A DNA stretch of 64,000 bases, taken from Massilia sp. CF038. GTDB taxonomy: Bacteria > Pseudomonadota > Gammaproteobacteria > Burkholderiales > Burkholderiaceae_D. The first letter of the stretch is position 1. Each line of letters starts with the position of its first letter. The position numbers were made by a program, and so were the translations under genes. Positions 1-8,484 of this stretch are shown here, in pieces. The notes beneath the pieces are model-generated. The model did not search any database, was not told the DNA's origin, and saw nothing but the letters and a program-made list of their open reading frames with translations. The stretch is taken from contig NZ_FQWU01000001.1 of assembly GCF_900129765.1 (NCBI RefSeq), forward strand, positions 1,612,001-1,676,000, written 5' to 3'.

Positions 1-2
1 GA

Positions 3-437
3 TCAGCGCGAGCCGGAGGAGCTGCCGGATTTGCCGCCGGAGCGCGACGAGCCGCTATCGGAGTCGGATTGCTTGCTGCTGCCCGACTTGCCGCCCGAGC
101 GCGATGAACCGCTGTCAGAATCCGACTGCTTGTTGCTGCCCGACGAACCGCGCGAGCCGCTGTCCGAACCGCTTTGCTGATTGCCGCCACCGTGGCTCAT
201 CTTGCCTGCCTCGCGTGCTTCTTCCGAGGTGAACTCGTGCGCGTTGCCCGAGGCGTGTGCCGCACGGCCGCCTTCAGCGGCGATTTCACGCTGACGCTCT
301 GGATCCATCGATGCAAAGCCGCGGTTGCTGGTGTCACCGCTCTGGTTGTTGCCACCCTGGTTACCGCCGCGGTTGCCACCCTTGTTGTCCGATTGGTTGT
401 TGCCTTTGTTATTGCCGCCTTGATTGTTCGTTGCCAT
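3..437 (-). CDS. KGG-motif general stress protein, low complexity
   Basis: 144-residue hydrophilic protein with no membrane segment. The N-terminal 35 residues are Asn/Gly/Gln-rich. The central part carries two KGG-type stress motifs, GFASMDPERQREIAAEGGRA near residue 40 and the EEAREAGKMSHGG stretch near residue 72, as in bacterial stress-induced KGG/GsiB-like proteins. The C-terminal third is a Ser/Gly/Asp/Lys repeat in which a unit of about 19 residues beginning KQSDSDSGSS occurs twice. The start at 437 is chosen because GGAG lies 6-7 bases upstream; a longer open frame to 587 has no such support. The family is linked to desiccation and general stress; the role here is inferred by similarity only. 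Confidence 0.85.
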   Translation of the reverse strand: MATNNQGGNNKGNNQSDNKGGNRGGNQGGNNQSGDTSNRGFASMDPERQREIAAEGGRAAHASGNAHEFTSEEAREAGKMSHGGGNQQSGSDSGSRGSSGSNKQSDSDSGSSRSGGKSGSSKQSDSDSGSSRSGGKSGSSSGSR

Positions 438-601
438 GGTTAATCTCCTGATGTTTTCGTTGATGAAACCCGCTTCAAACTTGTGCTCGATTGCGAGAGA
501 CTCCATCGTAGGCGAACGCAGCTGCGCACTGAGTCGGTGCATTTCCAGCGCGCTTGTAGGAAAGCGCTGCCCTGACTCAGTCTGCATTGGACTACGAAAT
601 T

Positions 602-1555
602 TCAGGCTGGAACAAGCTCCTCGTCAACTGCATGCACGCGCACGGACCACACCACACCGACAGTCAGTAAGGCCATCGCCGCGATCTCCAATGGGCGTGG
701 CAAACGGTGCACGTAAATGAACCCGTACAGCAGCGCAAACAAGGTTTCAAACAAGATCAATTGGCCCGACAAGGTGACTGGCACGCGCCGGCTAGCGATG
801 TTCCACAGATGATTGCCGATCACTGATGCACCCAGTGCCAGCAGGGTGTTGGTGATCCAGAACATCGTCCAGTTGCGGCCGCTGGCCGCGCCTGCCGCGC
901 CAGTGACAGCGTCATGCCACACCGCCAGGCACAGCACACCAATCACCAGTGCGATGATGCCGCTGGCCAGGCCGTACAGGGCAGACCACTCGGCGCTGCT
1001 GAAATGGGGATTGCGTTTCAGATAGCGCGCATTGTCGATCGCGTACCAGCTCCAGCACAGCAAGGCGCCCGTTGCGCACAGCAGACCGAGCAAAATGTGG
1101 CCAGGGCGCGCGTCTGCCAGCTGCGCTTGCTGGAATACGTCAAGGTTGATGCATGCAATGCCAATGGCCACGATGATCAAGGGCAGCGCCAGCGATTTGA
1201 GGGGCAGGGCGCCATGGTCCTTGCGGCCCATGAGCGTGACGGCAATTGGCAACACGCCGATGATGAGCGAGGTGGGGGCGACGCCTGCCAGCTTCACGCC
1301 CAGCGCAAGCAACATGTAATAGACGATGTTGCCAGCCAGCGCATGCCGCAGCAAGGCCGCGTAGTCGCTGCGCTCGAGCCGGCCGAACAAGCCTTTCAGC
1401 CGGGGCAGCATCAGGCCGAAGGCGATCGCTCCATACGCTGTGTAGCGGCCAACGGCCAGTTCCACTGGCGTGAACGCCGGCAGCAACTCCGGCACGATGA
1501 ACACCATGCCCCACATGGCCCCGGCCAATAGACCACACAACACGCCTGTCCACAT
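602..1555 (-). CDS. EamA/DMT-family inner-membrane transporter
   Basis: 317 residues with about ten hydrophobic segments from the first residues (GVLCGLLAGAMWGMVFIVPE) to the C-terminus, in the two-fold EamA pattern of drug/metabolite exporters. Substrate cannot be read from sequence. It is transcribed away from the TonB receptor at 1844, and the 288-bp gap between them holds the receptor promoter. No operon partner is visible. Family assignment is solid; a specific substrate would be guesswork. Confidence 0.85.
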   Translation of the reverse strand: MWTGVLCGLLAGAMWGMVFIVPELLPAFTPVELAVGRYTAYGAIAFGLMLPRLKGLFGRLERSDYAALLRHALAGNIVYYMLLALGVKLAGVAPTSLIIGVLPIAVTLMGRKDHGALPLKSLALPLIIVAIGIACINLDVFQQAQLADARPGHILLGLLCATGALLCWSWYAIDNARYLKRNPHFSSAEWSALYGLASGIIALVIGVLCLAVWHDAVTGAAGAASGRNWTMFWITNTLLALGASVIGNHLWNIASRRVPVTLSGQLILFETLFALLYGFIYVHRLPRPLEIAAMALLTVGVVWSVRVHAVDEELVPA

Positions 1556-1646
1556 ACGCCGATCCCATAGAGTGAATCGGCTAGTGTCTCACAGCGTTGC
1601 ACTGTGTGTGAAATGCGAAACTATTGCAACGCCGCATAAAGTCTCG

Positions 1647-1676
1647 TTGACATCGAAAAACAATGGGTGTTATATT
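1647..1676 (+). promoter_or_regulatory. Sigma-70 promoter of the TonB receptor
   Basis: A consensus -35 TTGACA (1647-1652) is separated by 18 bp from a near-consensus -10 TATATT (1671-1676). The predicted start of transcription is about 1683, giving a leader of about 160 nt before the receptor start codon. The LacI-type operator begins only 10 bp after the -10 box, as expected for repression by blocking initiation. Confidence 0.75.
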
Positions 1677-1686
1677 TTGCCATCGA

Positions 1687-1702
1687 TTGGGAGCGTTTCC
1701 AA
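1687..1702 (+). promoter_or_regulatory. LacI-family operator upstream of the TonB receptor
   Basis: TTGGGAGCGTTTCCAA is an imperfect 16-bp palindrome with a central CG, typical of LacI/GalR operators. Closely related sequences lie at 8485-8500 and 12575-12590, in front of the sugar-binding protein and the GH1 glucosidase. The likely ligand is the LacI-family protein encoded at 11526. Binding is inferred from shared sequence and position. Confidence 0.72.
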
Positions 1703-1751
1703 TTAAAAGGAAACAGCTGCTTCCAGTGAGTACTGAACGTTGGTGTGATTC

Positions 1752-1781
1752 ACCGGCGCCGAGGTGGCGCCGGTATTTTTT
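1752..1781 (+). terminator. Intrinsic terminator inside the TonB-receptor leader
   Basis: A perfect 9-bp stem (ACCGGCGCC, 1752-1760, with GGCGCCGGT, 1766-1774), a 5-nt loop GAGGT, and ATTTTTT directly after. It lies about 70 nt downstream of the predicted transcription start and 63 nt before the receptor start codon. No plus-strand gene precedes it, so it can only act on the receptor transcript: either an attenuator or the end of a short leader RNA. Confidence 0.75.
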
Positions 1782-1843
1782 CTCATGCCGGCAAGCTGCG
1801 AGCAGCACCCAGAAGTTGACAACGAAAATAACAAGGAGACGCG

Positions 1844-4504
1844 ATGTTGCACCCGAATACCAAGCGAACACTTATGAGTCTGGCCGTGGCCAGCGTCTGC
1901 GGACTGATTTCCATGTCCGCGCACGCCCAGGCGACAAGTCCGACCCCGCCAGCGGAAGGGCAGGCGGCCGACAAGGACTTCATCCCTGAAGTCAAGGTTA
2001 CGGCCACCCGCTACTCGACCTCGCTGTTGAAGACGCCGATTGCAGTCAGCGCCTTCAGCCAGGACAATCTGTCGCGCCTGGGTGTAACCAGCGCCAAAGA
2101 CCTGGCCAATGAAATCCCGAACGTGAACATCCAGCAGACGGGCGACTCCGCCGTGCAGATCACGATCCGCGGCATCACCTCGTCCAACACCACCGAAATT
2201 GGCGACCCTGCGGTCGGCTTCCACATCGACGGCTTGTATTCGCCACGTCCACAAGGTGCGCAAGCGCTGATGTTCGACGTTGAACAGGTTGAGGTGCTGC
2301 GCGGCCCGCAAGGTACGCTGTTTGGCCGTAACTCCACCGGCGGTAGCGTGAACGTGATTTCGGCTAAGCCGGACTTCAGCGGCAACTACGGCAAGGCGGA
2401 GCTGGACATTGGCAATTACAACAAGCGCCAGCTTAATCTGATTCAGAACATCACCGTCAATGAAAGCCTGGCCCTGCGGGCAGCGGTCACCGCGGTCAAG
2501 CGCGACGGTTACGCCAATCAGATGCAGGACAAGCGCGAGGCCAACGATCCGGCCCGTGGCTGGATCCCGGACGGCATTCCCGATGTCGACCAGCGCTGGA
2601 ACGTGCCAGTCTCGAAAAAAGACTTCTACACCAATCAGGACTCGTACGCAGCGCGTCTGGCCGCGAAGCTGAAGGTTAATCCTGACCTGACCCTGAACGC
2701 CGCTTTCGAAATCTTCCAGGACAATAGCGCCGGCGGCACCAGTTTTGCCGATTGCGACCAGCGTGCTGGCACCCGCTACGCCTGCACCGGTGGCCAGTGG
2801 GATCTGCTGGTGAACGTGCCGGGCCGCACGGACATGACCATCAAGTCGCTGCGTGGTGGCGCCAGCTGGGCCGTCAACAAGAACACCAGCCTCGATTACA
2901 ACTTCATGGTGGCTGACCAGCGCCGCTTCCAGATCTACGACGCCGACAAGGGCCTGACTGCCGCGTTGCCGTTCCAGATCAGCGCTGACTATCCAAACCG
3001 TCCGGACGCCAATAACTGGGGTACCTGGCCGCTGGACGACCGTTATCAGGCCACCTGGGATTCGAAGTACGTCTCGACCGTGCAGGAACTGCAGCTCAAG
3101 CAGCAGTACGACACCATCCAATACGTCGCCGGCCTGTTCTGGATGCACGAGAAAAACCAGATCAACTATGAGGTGGTTGACTTCTTCCGCAAGCCGCACG
3201 CACTGGCATCGGGCGCGTTCTACGCGCAGCCGAACCGTCAGGTCGATGCCAAGGCGATCTTCGCCCAGGCTGACTGGAAATTCCAGCCTACCTGGACGGC
3301 CACTGCCGGCGCACGCTTCTCGCGTGACAGCAAGACCGACAAGGATGGTTTGAATCTGGGTGGCTGGGCCGGCTCCAAGGCCTTCTATAACAACACCTAC
3401 GATCCGGGCACGCCAAACACGCCGGGCTACCGTATCCCGCAGGGCAATGACCTCGGGCCGACCGTGGGCGGCAGCGCGCAAGCGTATGCGCTGTACGGCA
3501 TCCCTTCGCCAAACGACCATTCCGATTCGTGGAAAAAAGTCACCTGGCGCCTTGGTCTGCAAAAGCAGGTCACCGACAACCAGATGGCCTACACCGCGCT
3601 GTCGACCGGCTACAAGGCCGGCGGCTTCGGCGACAAGGTGGATAGCTGCGGCGGTAACATCTGCCTGGACGGCAAACCAGGTACCCCGACCTTCCTGCCT
3701 TACAAGCCAGAGCTGGTCACCAATCTGGAATTTGGCTACAAGGGTAAATTCCTGGACAACCGTCTGAGCCTGTCGGCCGTCGCCTTCATGATGCGCTACA
3801 AGGACCAGCAGCTGACCGGTACCTACTTCGTCACCAAGTTCCAGCCACCGGGCAATGTACCGTGCGCCAGCGACCAGCCGAAGTGCGACGTGTATGAAAC
3901 CTGGCGCACCATCAACGTCGGTAACACCCGCATCTCGGGCCTGGAAGTCGAGTGGGACTACAAGCCATGGAAGGGCGGCAAAGTGGGCGGTTCGTTCTCG
4001 AACCTGAACACCTCGATCCGCGACTATGGTTCGTTCAGCGACGACTACCTGTGCGACGAGCGCGTCGAGTTCAACCAGACCCGCTGCCCAACGCCATACG
4101 CTGGTGCAGGTCCGGACAACGGCAAGCGTCTGTATGACGTGACGGGCAACCGTCTGCCGAACGCGCCAAAGTACACCATGGCGCTGAACTTCTCGCAGGC
4201 GTTCAACCTGGAGAATGGCTACAAGATCACGCCTTACATCAAGGGTAACTGGCGCGACAAAGTGTACTTCGACGTGCGCAATGACGAATTTGCCCACATC
4301 GGCCGCTTCCAGAAGGCGTATGCCACCTTCGATGCATCGCTGCGACTTGACTCGCCGGACAATCGCTTCCATGCTGAGGCTTATGTCCGTAACCTGACCG
4401 ACGAACGCGCCAAGAACTGGGGCGGCAGTGGTCTGGGCGGGCAGATGATCGCCAGCTTCATCGAGCCGCGCATGTACGGTGTACGGATGGGTATCAGCTA
4501 CTAA
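1844..4504 (+). CDS. TonB-dependent outer-membrane receptor
   Basis: 886-residue outer-membrane receptor. A signal peptide ends near AHAQ (residue 29), a TonB-box-like EVKVTA follows at 49-54, then a plug domain with LRGPQGTLFGRNSTGGSVNV, and a long beta-barrel ending in an aromatic residue (GVRMGISY). The start at 1844 has AAGGAG upstream. It imports a ligand across the outer membrane using TonB/proton-motive force. Linked LacI, GH1 and sugar-binding genes, and a shared operator, suggest a glycoside or oligosaccharide ligand rather than a siderophore. That is inference; receptors of this class also carry iron chelates and cobalamin. Receptor-halogenase pairs are familiar from carbohydrate-uptake loci of Xanthomonas and Caulobacter. 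Confidence 0.9.
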   Translation: MLHPNTKRTLMSLAVASVCGLISMSAHAQATSPTPPAEGQAADKDFIPEVKVTATRYSTSLLKTPIAVSAFSQDNLSRLGVTSAKDLANEIPNVNIQQTGDSAVQITIRGITSSNTTEIGDPAVGFHIDGLYSPRPQGAQALMFDVEQVEVLRGPQGTLFGRNSTGGSVNVISAKPDFSGNYGKAELDIGNYNKRQLNLIQNITVNESLALRAAVTAVKRDGYANQMQDKREANDPARGWIPDGIPDVDQRWNVPVSKKDFYTNQDSYAARLAAKLKVNPDLTLNAAFEIFQDNSAGGTSFADCDQRAGTRYACTGGQWDLLVNVPGRTDMTIKSLRGGASWAVNKNTSLDYNFMVADQRRFQIYDADKGLTAALPFQISADYPNRPDANNWGTWPLDDRYQATWDSKYVSTVQELQLKQQYDTIQYVAGLFWMHEKNQINYEVVDFFRKPHALASGAFYAQPNRQVDAKAIFAQADWKFQPTWTATAGARFSRDSKTDKDGLNLGGWAGSKAFYNNTYDPGTPNTPGYRIPQGNDLGPTVGGSAQAYALYGIPSPNDHSDSWKKVTWRLGLQKQVTDNQMAYTALSTGYKAGGFGDKVDSCGGNICLDGKPGTPTFLPYKPELVTNLEFGYKGKFLDNRLSLSAVAFMMRYKDQQLTGTYFVTKFQPPGNVPCASDQPKCDVYETWRTINVGNTRISGLEVEWDYKPWKGGKVGGSFSNLNTSIRDYGSFSDDYLCDERVEFNQTRCPTPYAGAGPDNGKRLYDVTGNRLPNAPKYTMALNFSQAFNLENGYKITPYIKGNWRDKVYFDVRNDEFAHIGRFQKAYATFDASLRLDSPDNRFHAEAYVRNLTDERAKNWGGSGLGGQMIASFIEPRMYGVRMGISY

Positions 4505-4534
4505 GCGTCCCAGAGCCGCCCTTCGGGGCGCGCC

Positions 4535-4578
4535 AGCCGATGTGGTCTTGCCTGGCAGCGGACCGCATCGGCTTTTTT
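4535..4578 (+). terminator. Intrinsic terminator between receptor and first halogenase
   Basis: A 13-bp stem (AGCCGATGTGGTC with GACCGCATCGGCT, one G-U pair), a 13-nt loop, and six T residues at 4573-4578. It lies 31 bp after the receptor stop and 26 bp before the halogenase start, so it probably lowers read-through into the halogenase rather than separating independent units. Confidence 0.75.
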
Positions 4579-4603
4579 GCATTTAACGACACGAGGTTGA
4601 GAT

Positions 4604-6124
4604 ATGGAAGATAAAAAGGTCAGAAAGATTGTCATCGTCGGCGGCGGTACGGCCGGATGGATGGCGGCATCGGCGTTGTCGCAGCTGCTGCCGGCGGGTC
4701 ACAGTTACCAGCTGATCGAATCGGATCAGATCTCGACCATCGGGGTAGGGGAGGCGACCATCCCCAGCATCCGCAACTTCAATCTTCACCTTGGCATCGA
4801 CGAGAACGACTTCATTCGCGCCACCCAGGGCACCTTCAAGCTGGGCATCGAGTTCGTCAACTGGGGCAAAAAAGGCGACAACTATATTCACGGCTTTGGC
4901 TCGGTGGGGCGCGATCAGCCCACCGCCAATTTCTACCAGTACTGGCTCAAGATGAACCAGATGGGGCATGCACCAACCATGGAGCCGTTCTCGATCAACA
5001 CCGTGGCGGCGCGCATGGGCCGCTTCTCGCGCGGCCGGCCGGACCTGCCCAATTCGCCGTTGTCCGACCTGTCATACGCATTTCACTTCGACGCGGGGCT
5101 GTACGCGCGTTACCTGCGCACCTACAGCGAAGCGCGTGGCGTGCAGCGCATCGAGGGCAAGATCGTTGGCACCGTGCTGCGTGAAGGCGACGGCTTCATC
5201 GAAGCGGTCGTGATGGAAAACGGGCAGCGCATCGAGGCTGACTTCTTCATCGACTGCTCCGGCCTGGTCGGGCTGCTGATCGAACAGGCGCTGCACACTG
5301 GTTACGAGGACTGGAGCCACTGGCTCCCGTGCGACCGCGCCATCGCCGTGCCTTGCGAGACGGCCGGCAGCATGCAGGCGCTGACCCGGTCCACCGCCCA
5401 TTCGGCTGGCTGGCAGTGGCGCATTCCGCTGCAGCACCGCACAGGTAACGGACACGTGTTCTCCAGCCGCTTCATGGAACCGGCCGAGGCCGAGAAGATC
5501 CTGATGAATAACCTGGAAGGCAAACCGCTGGCTGAGCCCCGCCTGCTCAAGTTCGTCACGGGTAAGCGCAAGCAGACGTGGAACAAGAACTGCGTGGCCA
5601 TCGGCCTGTCGGGCGGCTTCATGGAGCCGCTGGAGTCGACCAGCATTCATATGGTGAAGACGGCCCTGATGCGCCTGATTACCTTCTTCCCGGACTGCGG
5701 TTTCGACCAGGTCGACATCGATACCTTTAACCGCCTGTGCGACAACGAGTACGCCCAGATCCGCGACTTCCTGATTTGCCACTACAAGGTCAACGCACGC
5801 GACGACTCGGACTTCTGGCGCTACGTGCAGGAGATGGAAGTGCCGGCCGCGCTGCAGCGCAAACTCGACCTGTTTGCCAGCCATGGGCGCATCCTGCGCG
5901 AGAACGAGGAGCTGTTCCCCGAAGACAGCTGGCTGCAGGTCATGCACGGCCAGGGTATGCGCCCGCGTTCCTACAATCCCGTGGTGGACCAGCGCTCGCC
6001 GGAAGAAATTGCGGACTTCCTGCACAACACAGCGGCCGTGATCCGCAAGTGCGTGGATGCGATGCCGGGACACCTGGATTTCATTCGGGCCAATTGTCAG
6101 GCGCCGGTGAAGAAGGCGGCTTGA
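4604..6124 (+). CDS. Tryptophan-halogenase-family flavoprotein 1
   Basis: 506 residues. The N-terminal FAD fold has GGGTAGW at residues 13-19 and GVGEATIP at 47-54. The catalytic lysine of the PrnA/RebH family is conserved (TFKLGIEF, Lys79), as are the family motif WQWRIP (270-275) and the MEPLEST segment (Glu341 region; PrnA Glu346 equivalent). Known members use FADH2, O2 and halide to make lysine-bound hypohalite that attacks tryptophan or other aromatics. Members beside TonB receptors have mostly unknown substrates. It follows the receptor by 99 bp on the same strand. Clearly paralogous to the product at 9779. No reductase partner is nearby. Family certain, substrate unknown. Confidence 0.88.
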   Translation: MEDKKVRKIVIVGGGTAGWMAASALSQLLPAGHSYQLIESDQISTIGVGEATIPSIRNFNLHLGIDENDFIRATQGTFKLGIEFVNWGKKGDNYIHGFGSVGRDQPTANFYQYWLKMNQMGHAPTMEPFSINTVAARMGRFSRGRPDLPNSPLSDLSYAFHFDAGLYARYLRTYSEARGVQRIEGKIVGTVLREGDGFIEAVVMENGQRIEADFFIDCSGLVGLLIEQALHTGYEDWSHWLPCDRAIAVPCETAGSMQALTRSTAHSAGWQWRIPLQHRTGNGHVFSSRFMEPAEAEKILMNNLEGKPLAEPRLLKFVTGKRKQTWNKNCVAIGLSGGFMEPLESTSIHMVKTALMRLITFFPDCGFDQVDIDTFNRLCDNEYAQIRDFLICHYKVNARDDSDFWRYVQEMEVPAALQRKLDLFASHGRILRENEELFPEDSWLQVMHGQGMRPRSYNPVVDQRSPEEIADFLHNTAAVIRKCVDAMPGHLDFIRANCQAPVKKAA

Positions 6125-6155
6125 ACAAAGGTAGCAGGAAGCAAGCGCACTTAGC

Positions 6156-6249
6156 ACCAACATCGCCCTCGCGGAGGCGGGGGGCCATGCCACGTAACCG
6201 AAGTCAGTGAAGTGGTATGGGCCCCCGCCTGCGCGAGGGCGATGTTGGT
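6156..6249. repeat. REP-like imperfect palindrome
   Basis: Long inverted repeat whose outer arms read ACCAACATCGCCCTCGC and its complement, with GC-rich inner arms (GGCGGGGGGCCATGCCAC against GTGGTATGGGCCCCCGCC) and a short loop. Related copies occur at 13998, 33354, 47431 and 51957, with fragments at 6803, 11341 and 34095. It lies 32 bp after the halogenase stop and could form a very strong RNA hairpin. Confidence 0.85.
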
Positions 6250-6312
6250 TTTCGGCTTGCACAGGCGATCAAGTCAACTTTACAACGTGCGCTCGTGTTG
6301 CGATACTGCGCC

Positions 6313-6702
6313 ATGAACGCAACATTCTGTCTCATCTTTATTTTCGCGCTGATTGCGATCTTGGTCGACCGGTTTTACGTGCGGGCGAAGAGCGCAAGAG
6401 CGTTTCGTGCGCGCTTCGACCGCCAGTTTTTGGAAGCAAAACTGGAACTGAGCGACCCACTGTATCAATTCGATGGCGCCAGTGCGACGGTGATCGCTAC
6501 CGTGGAAGAAATGGGAAAACGGGGCAACGCTGGCTTCCTTCTATCAATTGAGCGCTATGCGCGTAACCAGCACGGCGAATATTTCCTGGTGCGCTCAGAC
6601 GAACCGGGCGCGCCTTTTGTCAAGCACGTCTCGCACCGCATTGCGAAAGTGATTTTGGCGGAGAAGTATATCGAATCCAACACCGCGAGCTCGCGCACGT
6701 AG
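6313..6702 (+). CDS. Hypothetical protein, one N-terminal membrane segment
   Basis: 129 residues. Residues 2-16 form one hydrophobic helix (NATFCLIFIFALIAILV) followed by Arg/Lys, so the protein is probably inner-membrane anchored with a cytoplasmic or periplasmic domain of about 105 residues. No family was recognised. The start at 6313 is chosen because the longer frame to 6217 would translate one arm of the REP-like repeat. The gene is bracketed by an intact repeat (6156) and a degenerate one (6803), and does not share the strand context of an obvious operon. Confidence 0.55.
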   Translation: MNATFCLIFIFALIAILVDRFYVRAKSARAFRARFDRQFLEAKLELSDPLYQFDGASATVIATVEEMGKRGNAGFLLSIERYARNQHGEYFLVRSDEPGAPFVKHVSHRIAKVILAEKYIESNTASSRT

Positions 6703-6802
6703 GTGGTAGCTGCGTCACTCCACACGCACGATGGCCCATTCAAGTCCAAATACTCGATAAAGGACGGCCGTTGTGATTAGTTCAATCAAGCGCGCCGACC
6801 AA

Positions 6803-6916
6803 CAACATGGCCCTCGGGCTCGGCGCCCCCCTTGGCGGGGGCCCATTCCACTTCTTCGACTTCGGTTACGTGGCATAGGGAGCTCGCATGCTAGCCGCCT
6901 GCGCGAGCGCGATGTC
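6803..6916. repeat. Degenerate REP-like repeat
   Basis: Scrambled version of the dispersed palindrome: pieces such as GGCGGGGGCCCATTCCAC, ACTTCGGTTACGTGGCAT and GCCTGCGCGAGCGCGATGT match arms or loop of the copy at 6156, but the inverted symmetry is broken. It occupies most of the 236-bp gap between the small membrane protein and the sirtuin. Confidence 0.55.
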
Positions 6917-6938
6917 GTATGTCGATTCCATCGATTTT

Positions 6939-7658
6939 TTAGGCTTGGGATTGAGCCTGGTTTAACCAGGTATTGACGAGCGCCGGCACCACCTCTGTGG
7001 CTTTGCCCTGCATGAACGTGTAACCGAAAGGGACTTTATCAAAGTCGAGACAGTTCAGCACCTTTTCTGCGCGGCCGCGCGCGGCTTTGACGAGCCCCGC
7101 CGCCGGATACACTGATAGCGATGTACCCACCACTAATACTTTTGCGGCGCTTGCCACGTGGGCACGCGCTTCTTCCATGAATTGGGTTGGCTCACCAAAC
7201 CAGACAATGTCGGGACGCAGCTGGGTGCCGTGCTCGCACAGCTGACCCAGTGTGATCGGCGCGGCATCGATCCGGTAGCGCAAGCGCGCATCCGATGTAC
7301 CCCGGGCGTATATGAGTTCTCCGTGCACGTGAAGGATATTGGTCGAACCCGCACGCTCATGCAAATCATCGACGTTCTGCGTAACGACCACAACTTCGTA
7401 CGCTTGTTCAAGCGCAGCAATGGCGCGATGGGCAGCATTTGGCGCCACCGCGGCCGCCTTGGCCCGGCGTTCGTTGTAGAAGGCGAGAACGGCTTCGGGA
7501 CGCGCCTGCCAACCCTCGGGTGACGCCACTTCATGCCATGCATACTGATTCCATAGCCCGTTCGAGTCGCGGAAAGTCGGCAGGCCGCTCTCGGCGCTGA
7601 GACCTGATCCGGACAGTACGACGATTTTGTTGGGTTGGACTTCAGGCTTCATCTTCAC
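6939..7658 (-). CDS. cobB: Sirtuin (NAD-dependent deacylase) lacking zinc cysteines
   Basis: 239 residues, normal for class III sirtuins. Visible: NAD-binding SGSGLSAESGLPTFR (16-30), TQNVDDLHERAG (93-104), catalytic His112 in HVHGEL, VWFGE, and GTSLSVYPAAG. FYNERR (60-65) places Tyr61 and Arg64 like the Tyr-x-x-Arg pair that lets E. coli CobB and SIRT5 remove succinyl or malonyl groups. Between HVHGEL and VWFGE only one Cys (141) is present, so the usual four-cysteine zinc site is gone. Substrates are acyl-lysines; targets here are unknown. It lies on the minus strand within the receptor/halogenase locus, downstream of the DUF6445 gene. Confidence 0.85.
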   Translation of the reverse strand: MKMKPEVQPNKIVVLSGSGLSAESGLPTFRDSNGLWNQYAWHEVASPEGWQARPEAVLAFYNERRAKAAAVAPNAAHRAIAALEQAYEVVVVTQNVDDLHERAGSTNILHVHGELIYARGTSDARLRYRIDAAPITLGQLCEHGTQLRPDIVWFGEPTQFMEEARAHVASAAKVLVVGTSLSVYPAAGLVKAARGRAEKVLNCLDFDKVPFGYTFMQGKATEVVPALVNTWLNQAQSQA

Positions 7659-7742
7659 GTTCTTTTGGCACTGTCACCATTGTCCGGGGGAGGGGTGCGG
7701 CGGATGGACATGGAAGGCTCAAATAATACTGCATCCGATGAA

Positions 7743-8429
7743 TCAGCTTGCAGTCTTGCGATACCTGAAAAACCCATTTACCGTCAAACGTCCGGTTGCC
7801 GGGTCGGCGGTCAGAAGATCGGGGCGGCTGATCTGGGCAGCATGGAACAAGGTGCCATCGTAGAAAATCGCGCGGTTGAATTTCGCTGGCACCGTGCACA
7901 CCTGTTCGAACCATGGAGTCGATTTGCTCAGGTATGCCGCATCCACAGGTTCGCTGCCATCGGCTGCGCGCTGCAGATAATGCGCCGTTTCCTGCGCCGA
8001 CCTGGTCGGGGCATAAAAGCTGGTACCACCCATGTCCGGCGCTTCGAACAGATAGGCCACACTGGCAGCCACGCCTTCGTTGTCGGGCATGGTGACGGCA
8101 TCGCGGTGGCACAGACGCTGCAAAGGACTGAGCTGCGCCGCGGGCAAGGTGGCCATGGCCAGCCGCGCGGATGTATGCAGCGTGCGTCTGCCGCCCAGGG
8201 CCCGCCGCACATGCAGCGAGAAAAACGTCTCCAAAGCGCCGGCAAACGCCGGTCCCAGATCCAGCTCGGGGCCCGGATAGTAATTGTCGGGATCAATGGC
8301 GAAGCGGGAGCGTTCGGCGGCGGCCCATTCGCGCAGATTGTGCGGATCGAGCAGAAAATCGTCGACCACCGCACAGGCTTGCCCGGGGATGATCGGCACA
8401 TAGCGAATTGTGGGGCGGGGGTTGAACAT
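7743..8429 (-). CDS. DUF6445 family protein, probable 2-oxoglutarate/Fe-type fold
   Basis: 228 residues from the start at 8429, which has GGAG 6 bases upstream; an ATG at 8459 would overlap the -35 box of the divergent promoter. The layout CHRDA (about residue 117) then NRAIFYDGTLFHAAQI and the closing TGRLTVNGFFRYR resembles DUF6445 proteins, where H-x-D and a distal His suggest an iron/2-oxoglutarate oxygenase-like site. Such genes recur beside TonB receptors and tryptophan-halogenase homologues in Caulobacter- and Xanthomonas-type loci. It is transcribed divergently from the sugar-binding protein, with one LacI-type operator between. Enzymatic activity is not established. Confidence 0.7.
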   Translation of the reverse strand: MFNPRPTIRYVPIIPGQACAVVDDFLLDPHNLREWAAAERSRFAIDPDNYYPGPELDLGPAFAGALETFFSLHVRRALGGRRTLHTSARLAMATLPAAQLSPLQRLCHRDAVTMPDNEGVAASVAYLFEAPDMGGTSFYAPTRSAQETAHYLQRAADGSEPVDAAYLSKSTPWFEQVCTVPAKFNRAIFYDGTLFHAAQISRPDLLTADPATGRLTVNGFFRYRKTAS

Positions 8430-8442
8430 TTGCAGCTCCGCG

Positions 8443-8472
8443 TTGACACTCAAAATCATTGAATGATATAGT
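8443..8472 (+). promoter_or_regulatory. Promoter of the sugar-binding protein/halogenase 2 operon
   Basis: TTGACA (8443-8448), 18-bp spacer, TATAGT (8467-8472). The spacing and the operator position 12 bp after the -10 box copy the arrangement at the receptor promoter (1647-1702). Confidence 0.7.
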
Positions 8473-8484
8473 CAAATGACTACT

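Noticed and set aside
1703-4582. Very long open frame antisense to the TonB receptor
   Set aside because: Arises from the codon bias of the GC-rich receptor gene on the other strand; translated product has no signal, motif or sensible composition, and no ribosome site.
6217-6312. Upstream start for the small membrane protein at 6313
   Set aside because: The extra residues are a translation of one arm of the REP-like repeat.
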